Origin: Odontocerum albicorne
Lineage: Eukaryota > Arthropoda > Insecta > Trichoptera > Odontoceridae
Assembly (NCBI GenBank): GCA_949825065.1
Contig: OX463852.1
Span: 10,939,665-11,003,664, forward strand
Length of the DNA: 64,000 nt
Direction of reading: 5' to 3'
The notes below the pieces were generated by a model that saw nothing but the letters and a program-made list of their open reading frames with translations, searched no databases and was not told the origin of the DNA. Of the stretch, positions 56,091-64,000 are shown piece by piece (positions within the stretch are counted from its first letter, which is position 1; each line of letters starts with the position of its first letter). A program made the position numbers and the translations under genes.

Positions 56091-57470
56091 AATAATACTT
56101 CGTAAACTTTCTGTATTAATTGACCAGTTTTAATCCATTCCAATGTTTTGATAATTCAACTTAATACTATAGTAAAAAAATAATAAAATAAATAATAAGA
56201 ATTGCATGATAAACGCGTGATTCTTATCGTATATTTTATATAACGCGACCCAGTAACGAACTGTCTGCGGATCAGCACTGATCCGGGAGCTATAATTTAA
56301 GCAATACAAAACATTAAGAAACATAATATTATAATAAACGTCGCGGAAATTATTCCTTACTACATTTGATTGTTTTTTTTGTTCAAGTATATGTAGAAGT
56401 ATGAAACTTCATTCTGATAGAAAATGTAGGAAATGTTATCACCATAAACATGCCAGGGCCAGCCCCGATTACATTGATAATTTAATTTAGCTACGCACGC
56501 GATTTCAATAATCTTATCTAGAATCTATGTTTGGTTAATGTATCTACTGAGATGATCTTCTCTTAGTTGTAAGAATTGTTATCTAGTTATAAGTTAGTAT
56601 GTAGGTATTAACTATTACTAAGAAATTAAATACTAAGATTATCATTTAGAAATAAAAATTACACGTAGAAAAGTTTTAATAAAGTTAATTCATAGTGTTA
56701 ATATATGTGAATTACCATAGATTGGTTAATTAATATGCGTTTTAAATAAATCCATAGTTTCAGATCAGCAACCTCAACCTGGAACTGTATTGATTTACAG
56801 GCTGGTTGTACACAATGCAATATCTATCAACCAACTGATTTAATAACCAGGTAACTCGCGGAGATTCGGCAGATTAATATAATCCAAGGAGATAATATTT
56901 TTATTCATTAATTGCAATATGAAGTGTTTTACTAAGATAACAAACCGATTCGATAGAGAATCAAAGTTTGTCAAATAATTCGTTCATTGTTTTATATTTA
57001 CTGCGCAACAGCAATATTCTAAGCAACAATGCGTATAACATAAACTGTGCTAATATATAATAAAAATCCGAATGAAAATTGCATTCTATGACCAACGATA
57101 TCACATAATTACATAGGCACACGCGGTTATGATTGAAACATTTGCATAGCAACAGAAAGGTTAACCGCTTCACCCGACTTGGACGAGCTATTTCGACATA
57201 TGTAAACGGACAAGTACTTAGTGTACAGTTTTTATATTATAGCTATAGTATGGCCGCATTACTGTTTTAAACACGTGGGAAATCTTGAAATGCCTACCTG
57301 TACAAAAATGTATTCAAATATAATTAATTCCGGTAGAATTGTAATATACTCGTACTAAAACAACTGAAGGCTCAAATTGAAAAAAATCTATAAAACTTCA
57401 GAGTTAAAATTTAAGTTATGAACACTTCCATCTTGTTATCCAACACTAAACAACAATACATATTTACGAA
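56091..57470. other. AT-rich intergenic sequence
   Basis: Includes the dispersed tgtaagaattgttatctagt repeat (56570-56635). At 57161-57180 ggttaaccgcttcaccc resembles a piggyBac-type left end (compare 5980), with no right end found. Confidence 0.35.
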
Positions 57471-57863
57471 AGTAATGGGCAAGCGAAGGGTTGGTGGTCA
57501 GAGGAAGCGTTATATAAGGACAGTCTGCGAGAGTCGTTGACTTTGTGCGGGGCACCTGAAAATTGAAACCAGGTGGCTTAAGATCGTGGAAGGTGGATAG
57601 CTATCTATTCTTAATCTAATGGCGTTTCAACAGCTAGACATGTGAAAAAGAGTCAACATGCGTCAGCATTACCAGGCGACTCAGTAGGATCCACTGTCTG
57701 TGACGTCTGTGGAAGGGAGTGCGCATCAGGTTCGGGCTGTTTTCTCGACCAGATCGAGATTAACTCTACTACAGAGCCCAGCAAATACGAAATAAACGCC
57801 TTTCTATACATGCACACAGTTTTCGCCTCATCCACGTCCAGACAGTATTATTTTTTCAAATAA
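57471..57863 (+). mobile_element. Probable LINE C-terminal remnant with zinc-finger-like end
   Basis: KRRVGGQRKRYIRT near 57483, then in 57642-57830 VCDVCGRECASGSGCFLDQI, like the C-terminal CxxC finger of some LINE ORF2 proteins. Stops intervene. Confidence 0.45.
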
Positions 57864-58645
57864 CTCCTTCCACTCTTTCTTCGGCCTACCCCTTCCTCGC
57901 TCACCATTAATTCTAGACAAATATATTTGTTTCGAATATCTTTCGCAACTTATTTTTTCAATGTGGCAAAATCCCGTCTCAAGTTTCCTTTCTTAATTTT
58001 ACGTACAACATCCATCTTGGAACAGTTATTCTTTACGCATCCATTTCTTACACTATTAAATATTGGAATGCTAAATATTTATTATGTTTTCGTTGACTCG
58101 ACATTGATTTCGTAGCTTTTGTTCTCAATTTCAAAGAGAAAACTATTTAAGGCATGAAATTTTCCAAGAGCCTTTTAGTTCAAGTTTTTAGAAGTGCTAT
58201 ACAAAATTGTTGTTTTCTAAATATATTGGTAAAACAATTTTGAGACAAGTGACTTCACATAAATATTGAAAAAAAAGAAGAAAAAAATTATTTCGATTCT
58301 ATTCAATTCTAAAAAACGTATTAGTTTTTTCAGTGTAATATTTGAAAATATAATTTGAGCAAGGCTTCATTTGTATAAAAATACGATTCTCAGAAAAATA
58401 TACATTAGACAGAATGTGGATGGGAGAATATTACCAGTTAAGAAAATGAAAAATCCAGAGAACCGAGAATATACGCAAATCGAGAAAATTAAGAGATTCA
58501 GAAATTGAAAGACTGGAAATAAAAATTGTTGGTAAACATACTACAGAAATCATCGAGATGTGAACTGTATTGAGTAAATAACTGAAAATAATACTATATA
58601 AAGGGTATGAATATGAAAGTATGCTGTTTTTGACATAATAAAAAC
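57864..58645. other. AT-rich sequence
   Basis: Frames up to 73 codons lack motifs. Nothing recognised. Confidence 0.3.
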
Positions 58646-58647
58646 AT

Positions 58648-58905
58648 ACCATCGTGTCGTTTCATTGTCGAGGTAGGCAAAGAGGACAGAGCGCCAAACT
58701 TTCTAATCACGACACACATATTTTGCTTCAACATTCATACACCTTCTCATACAACTCATACGATTTCTCTGACATTTTACATTTTTTTTCATAAAAAATA
58801 TGATACACTTAATCCAACTATACTTTCCTTAGTCTTCCTCTACGACGCCTTTCACTAATTCGTTCTACATGCCCAAGTCATCTCCGAATACCCTTCTTCA
58901 TCTTA
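58648..58905 (-). mobile_element. LINE family A 3' fragment
   Basis: cgaggtaggcaaagaggaca (complement of the family 3' end), then cataccttctcatacaactc-type text through ttcgttctacatgcccaagt. Minus strand. Confidence 0.65.
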
Positions 58906-59104
58906 TTACATCAGCGATTAAAATCACGAAAATATGTTTCCCTAGCTGTGTAGCATTTCTTCTAGTATTGATAAAAAAAAATTAAGATGTATACTGTTTT
59001 TTTTTATCTCATCACAAACACATACTGCTTTTTTAAATCAGATCACAAATGTTGATTTCGTCTCTTGAACAAAAAAGCTTCTTTTTTTTTAATCAAATCA
59101 CAAA

Positions 59105-59480
59105 CATGTACGTTTTTTTTAATCCTCTTAAGCGAGAATACTGTAAAATAATTACTCCATATTTGAAGGAGGAAGAAGGAAATGTAAAGTCAGATAAATC
59201 GTACAACTTATACGATTTATCTGACTTTACATTTCCTTCTTTCAAAATATCATTCATTTAATCAAACCGTATTTTCCTTGATCTTCCTCGTATCACACCT
59301 GTTCATATTTGTTTTATTAATATTTCATCAATCATTCGTTCCACGTGCCCAAACCATCTTAGAATGGTATTTTTCATATTACTCAAAACATCAGTTTTAT
59401 GTTCGCCTTCATCCCTAATAACTTCATTCCATATTCTGTCATACATTGGACCTCATGTATTATTTTTAGTGCACGTATTT
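59105..59480. mobile_element. LINE family A fragment folded back on itself
   Basis: Plus-strand LINE text ends in an inverted duplication (arms 59174-59203 and 59211-59240, 30 bp, loop 7), after which LINE text continues on the minus strand (aatcaaaccgtattttcctt, tcgttccacgtgcccaaacc). Confidence 0.75.
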
Positions 59481-59514
59481 TTACAACATTTATTATATTC
59501 TTTTCAGTATTTAG

Positions 59515-60090
59515 GAAGAGTCCCAATGCGTTGGACTGACCAAGTGAGATACGCAAGAGTACTACTCATAACAACTGCTATTCGAGCAGCGGAGTGCAGA
59601 GACGGATGAAGAGAAGTCGTCAAGGACCATCATGGGAGTCACGATGCTCAGCCATGAGCTACACGAAGGGCTGATGATTTTATCATCAGCCCTTCGTGTA
59701 GCTCGTGTAGCTCATTGCCTCTCGTCTTCGCAATATTTATGTATAGCGCGGAGATTTAGACTCTTGAGAGCAAGCGAGAGGCGTAGAATTGATGCATCTG
59801 AAATGTGGTGCTGGAGAAAATGTGACGAATTCCATGGGCAGCAAGGCAAACTAACGCCTCCATTCTCGAAGAACTGAGAATCACCGACAGATTGTCGACA
59901 ATATGTCTTCGACGAGTCCTCCAGATTCTTTTGGCACATTGCTCGTAGCTAAGGAGACGACACACAAGAGGAGGAGTCCCAATTTGTTGGACTGACCAAG
60001 TGAAAGACACAAGTCGTCAAGGTCTATCATGGGAGTCACGATGATCAGTCATGAGCTACACGAGAGGCTGATGATTACATCCAAAAAACA
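59515..60090 (+). mobile_element. LINE family B: two partial 3' ends in tandem
   Basis: First 3' end 59515-59680 (gagtcccaatgcgttggact... catgagctacacgaaggg). A 22-bp inverted duplication (59657-59678 and 59683-59704) follows, then a second, longer copy with LRASERRRIDASEMWCW, LEELRITDRLSTICL-type text and the same end at 60050-60075. Confidence 0.75.
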
Positions 60091-60565
60091 TGGATCAGCA
60101 ATGTAAGGTAAAAACAATTAAACATTTTCATGGTATCCATAATAAGAATCCTCAAACTAAAGTCGTAACATTTGTCTTGAAAAATTGAATGTATTATATT
60201 TATTCAGGCTGCTAGTCGTTCGATTAAGAGTTCAGGTAACGAGAAGGAAGGATACTTAATAAGTAGTTACTCTTGGGCAAGAATGCATGAATTATTAATG
60301 TTCTAAATAAAGCAGGCGGACTAGACTCGGCTCCATGATGGGTGTTTGCGATTGCGGAGAGGACAACACGTGGTCGGCCGATTAATGTCGAGATAAATCG
60401 AAAGGATCCAATAATCGAATGATTCATATTAATACCAATTTAATATGGTGAAATAAAAAAAAACAAAAGATCCCAGTCTAGTTCGGCAGTTCGTCAGGTA
60501 ACAATAACTGATGTACGAATGTTGTTACCTTTCCTAGTGTGGTAGGTAGTATTTCCAATAAGTAC
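60091..60565. other. Unassigned sequence
   Basis: A 67-codon minus frame (60224-60427) shows no motif. Nothing recognised. Confidence 0.3.
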
Positions 60566-60568
60566 AAT

Positions 60569-60743
60569 GGTGAACTCCGTGGCCTAGTTGGTAAGACGCC
60601 TGTCTCCTGCCCATTTGAACCCGCAACCCAGAGGTTGCGGTTTCAAATCCCGCTAGAACATCTTTCTGGTAGGATGCAAGATAATTCCACATGACTATAA
60701 ACCCTCCAGTTTGTACTGTATACAAATCAAGTGTAATACAATG
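60569..60743 (+). mobile_element. SINE family A with inverted duplication of its B box
   Basis: A box TGGCCTAGTTGGTAAGACG, B box GGTTGCGGTTTCAAATCCCG, tail gataattccacatgactata and terminal gtgtaatacaatg. Just before the B box is its own inverted copy (60613-60628 against 60633-60648). Confidence 0.85.
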
Positions 60744-60849
60744 ATTGCAAAGAGCATGAGTTTTACCTATGCCTCTATACCATACTTTTGAATGGGTATA
60801 CTTGATGATTACTCCTTAAGCGTTAGAGGAGATCTACGCACATGTTTAT

Positions 60850-61030
60850 ATAATACATAATATATACAAATTGCTAACAGGAAAAATAGCAAACCCTTTG
60901 TTGATTGAGAAACTTTGTTTAATGTACCGGGCCATTATTTATGCCATCGTGAATTTAGATTGCTTTCGGTGTCGTATTCTCGAACTGAACTGTTATGAGC
61001 ACCACCTTACACACGGTATGAATTTTTCGA
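60850..61030 (+). mobile_element. LINE remnant (family J)
   Basis: Reads LLIEKLCLMYRAIIYAIV and CRILELNCYEHH; resembles the minus-strand remnant at 52590-52970. Confidence 0.35.
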
Positions 61031-61689
61031 TATCATTATCTTCCATATCTCTGTGTATGATATAATAAATTGAGGATTGAACTCCTCAATAAAATTTGAA
61101 GCATGAGTTACATCGTTTTTGTCATTTTGTTATATTTAGACATATTTGTTTTCCTAGTCATTTTATGAAATTGTGTAAAATCTGTATCAAATGTAAAAAA
61201 ACAAACAATACAAGCTATCTTTATGACTTGAATAATTACTTGGGTTAATTCAGTTTATCTGTACGATATTTGATAATTTCGATTAGTCTCAACATTAAAT
61301 CGGCTCATTGACAGCATGTTTCCCAAAGTGGAAAATCCGGTTCAAGTCAGAGGCAGGTCGCCACTTTCACCGAGCGCAAAAATCTGATCAAACAAAAAAA
61401 TGCTCTAGATAAAGCGACAAGTGTGACCATTCTAATGCGAGAGCTTTAACAGATTAATGTCACTTTGTCCAAACCGACAGGCTGAATGAGATTGAGAAAA
61501 GAAAAAAGAGACCAAAATACTAAATCTAACTGGTGTAGAAAATCAGGGTAGATTTTGGATGTGGTTTGAACTTTGTTCGCTGAAACCTGGTCAAATTATG
61601 CGTAAGCCTCGGGTTTACAGAGGGATTTAACCGAATACACTAAAGGCTCGCCTTAGTGAATTTATGAACAAGTATCAGGGGTTTCTTAA

Positions 61690-62060
61690 GAGAGTGTTAA
61701 GAAAACATGACAGTGTCTTAAGGGGACACACACGGTCGCGGCAAATACAGACCCAACCCATACACAAAAACAACCCTGAGATTATACGCCTAACTTATGG
61801 TTGTTCGGAAACAAAAGATCATAAACATTATTAGAAAACATTATAAATTACGTAAAACGCACACAAAAATAATGTATTACGGAATAAGTAATAAAAAAGG
61901 GCGTAGCGTAATGTTAAGCACTTCTCCTAGTGGAGTGCACTGGCCAGTCTAGGGTCGCCTATAAAAGTACTCAGCCCCTGCTCCATTGACATCTTGATCT
62001 TTGGCTCCAGGTAGCTATCAGTATCAGTATGTTATACGGACGTGAGCCCGCAGGCTAAAC
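61690..62060 (+). mobile_element. Possible solo LTR
   Basis: Begins near TGTTAAGAAAACATGAC, carries a TATA-like ctataaaagtact (61959) with downstream cagcccctgctccattgaca, and has LTR-like composition. No target duplication or second LTR found. Confidence 0.25.
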
Positions 62061-62309
62061 TTTGTTTACATTTAGTTTTCCTATCCACATTAGTATATCC
62101 CAAAACAAGTCTACAACACATGTAGACATTTCACCTGGGAACCAATACTACATTCCAAAATACTGTGTACTGGCGGCAGCTGGCATATATACAATGTGTA
62201 TACAATTCTTATATCATCCACTGCGGTGCGGAAGGCAATGGGAAGCCATCACACTATTTATTCCAAACATACCACATTAATATGCTCAACAATTTGTGGA
62301 TCACGTTCA

Positions 62310-64000
62310 TGTACCTGATATAGGGTGATGTTGATTCGATTATTACCATAACGTGTGTATTACTATTCAAATGTACATTAAAACATAACTAAAAAAATAT
62401 TGGAACTATACGGTTCAGAAATTGGAGGACCAGGATATAGGCGTTTTGTGGCATCCCTGTGTTCCTGATGTAATGTTTAGAATGATGATTCGATTATTAC
62501 CAGTACATATTAATTACTATTCAAATGAACATTAAAACATAACTCAAACAATTTTATTGAAACTATACGGTTTGGTTGAGTTGGAGGACCCGAATAGAGG
62601 TATTTTGTGGAGTCCCTGTGTAATGTTTAGAATTATGATGATTCGATTATTACCAGTACATATTTATTACTATTCAAATGAACATTAAAACATAACTCAA
62701 ACAATTTTATTGAAACTATACGGTTTGGTTGAGTTGGAGGACCCGAATAGAGGTATTTTGTGGAGTCCCTGTGTAATGTTTAGAATTATGATGATCCGAT
62801 TATTACCAGTACATATTTATTACTATTCAAATGAACATTAAAACATAACTCAAATAATTTTATTGAAACTATACGGTTTGGTTGAGTTGGAGGAGCCGGA
62901 TAGAGGTATTTTGTGGTATCCCTGTGTAATGTTTAGAATTATGATGATCCGATTATTACCAGTACATATTTATTACTATTTAAAGGAACATTAAAACATA
63001 ACTAAAACAAATTTTATTGAAACTATACGATTTGGTTGAGTTGGAGGACCCGGATAGAGGTATTTTGTGGCACTCCTGTGTAATGTTTAGAATTATGATG
63101 ATTCGATTATTACCAGTACTATTCAAATGAACATTAAAACATAGCTCAAACAATTTTATTGAAACTATACGGTTTGGTTGAGTTGGAGGACCCGAATAGA
63201 GGTATTTTGTGGAGTCCCTGTGTAATGTTTAGAATTATGATGATTCGATTATTACCAGTACATATTTATTACTATTCAAATGAACATTAAAACATAACTC
63301 AAACAATTTTATTGAAACTATACGGTTTGGTTGAGTTGGAGGACCCGAATAGAGGTATTTTGTGGAGTCCCTGTGTAATGTTTAGAATTATGATGATTCG
63401 ATTATTACCAGTACATATTTATTACTATTCAAATGAACATTAAAACATAACTCAAACAATTTTATTGAAACTATACGGTTTGGTTGAGTTGGAGGACCCG
63501 AATAGAGGTATTTTGTGGAGTCCCTGTGTAATGTTTAGAATTATGATGATCCGATTATTACCAGTACATATTTATTACTATTCAAATGAACATTAAAACA
63601 TAACTCAAACAATTTTATTGAAACTATACGGTTTGGTTGAGTTGGAGGACCCGAATAGAGGTATTTTGTGGAGTCCCTGTGTAATGTTTAGAATTATGAT
63701 GATTCGATTATTACCAGTACATATTTATTACTATTCAAATGAACATTAAAACATAACTCAAACAATTTTATTGAAACTATACGGTTTGGTTGAGTTGGAG
63801 GACCCGAATAGAGGTATTTTGTGGAGTCCCTGTGTAATGTTTAGAATTATGATGATTCGATTATTACCAGTACATATTAATTACTATTCAAATGAACATT
63901 AAAACATAACTCAAACAATTTTATTGAAACTATACGGTTTGGTTGAGTTGGAGGACCCGAATAGAGGTATTTTGTGGAGTCCCTGTGTAATGTTTAGAAT
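62310..64000. repeat. 153-bp satellite array, about 11 units, open at right edge
   Basis: Repeats of gattcgattattaccagtac... gaacattaaaacataactca... tatacggtttggttgagttg... ttttgtggagtccctgtgta. Spacing of the agtccctgtg site is 153 in most units, with 154 and 142 (an 11-12 bp loss) once each. The first units (62330-62500) are most diverged; later ones are nearly identical, consistent with homogenisation inside the array and decay at its edge. Confidence 0.95.

Noticed and set aside
57161..57190. Fourth TTAA piggyBac-type element
   Set aside because: Only a left-end-like TTAACCGCTTCAC is visible; no matching right end was found.
61320..61690. Retrovirus-like internal region upstream of the possible LTR
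   Set aside because: No gag or pol motif readable in any frame.
62310..64000. Hammerhead ribozyme in the satellite
   Set aside because: The CUGANGA and GAAA core pair was not found in the unit in either direction.

Overview
The window is AT-rich eukaryotic DNA, almost certainly from an insect. It holds one split animal transcription-factor gene with long introns and GT-AG splice sites, in a dense litter of cut-and-paste DNA transposons, non-LTR retrotransposon 3' ends, tRNA-derived SINEs, MITEs and satellite arrays. There is no operon structure and no bacterial gene. Nearly all long reading frames outside the host gene are transposon remnants or tandem repeats.

Region 1 (1-15000, minus strand): the only host gene I can support is a FOXN2/FOXN3-type forkhead gene (Drosophila relative CHES-1-like). 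Eight exons join with consistent codon phase from an ATG at 10605 down to 1102, where the gene runs off the left edge before its C-terminus. The forkhead domain is split over 3600-3862 and 2608-2804. A second possible first coding exon lies at 14903-14985. A GC-rich island with two near-palindromic RFX-like X-box sites at 18300-18560 is the best candidate for a distal promoter. The introns hold a mariner fragment, a piggyBac-type TTAA element, MITEs, SINEs and tandem repeats.

Region 2 (15000-30000): a hAT-type element with a perfect 8-bp target duplication, pogo/Tigger-like elements with TA duplications, a mariner with intact ends and a broken transposase, a Helitron-like copy, several LINE ends and minisatellites.

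Region 3 (30000-37000): a cluster of DNA transposons: a TTAA MITE, an internally deleted piggyBac, the second Helitron-like copy, and a nearly complete 2.3-kb hAT with a BED-like zinc finger and an 8-bp duplication.

Region 4 (37000-61000): many fragments of one LINE family on both strands, tRNA-SINEs of two families, a second pogo MITE nested in a LINE, a degraded mariner and several tandem arrays.

Region 5 (62300-64000): a 153-bp satellite array that runs off the right edge.

Themes that cut across the window: (a) SINE family A carries a 3' tail resembling the 3' end of a LINE also present here, which suggests a parasite-host pair; (b) at least four short inverted duplications sit inside recognisable elements and look like replication template-switch scars; (c) the word TACGAGTA/TACTCGTA appears about 20 times, well above what base composition predicts; (d) a 246-250 bp Helitron-like family has both ends defined by two copies. 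All family assignments come from reading the sequence; no database search was possible.
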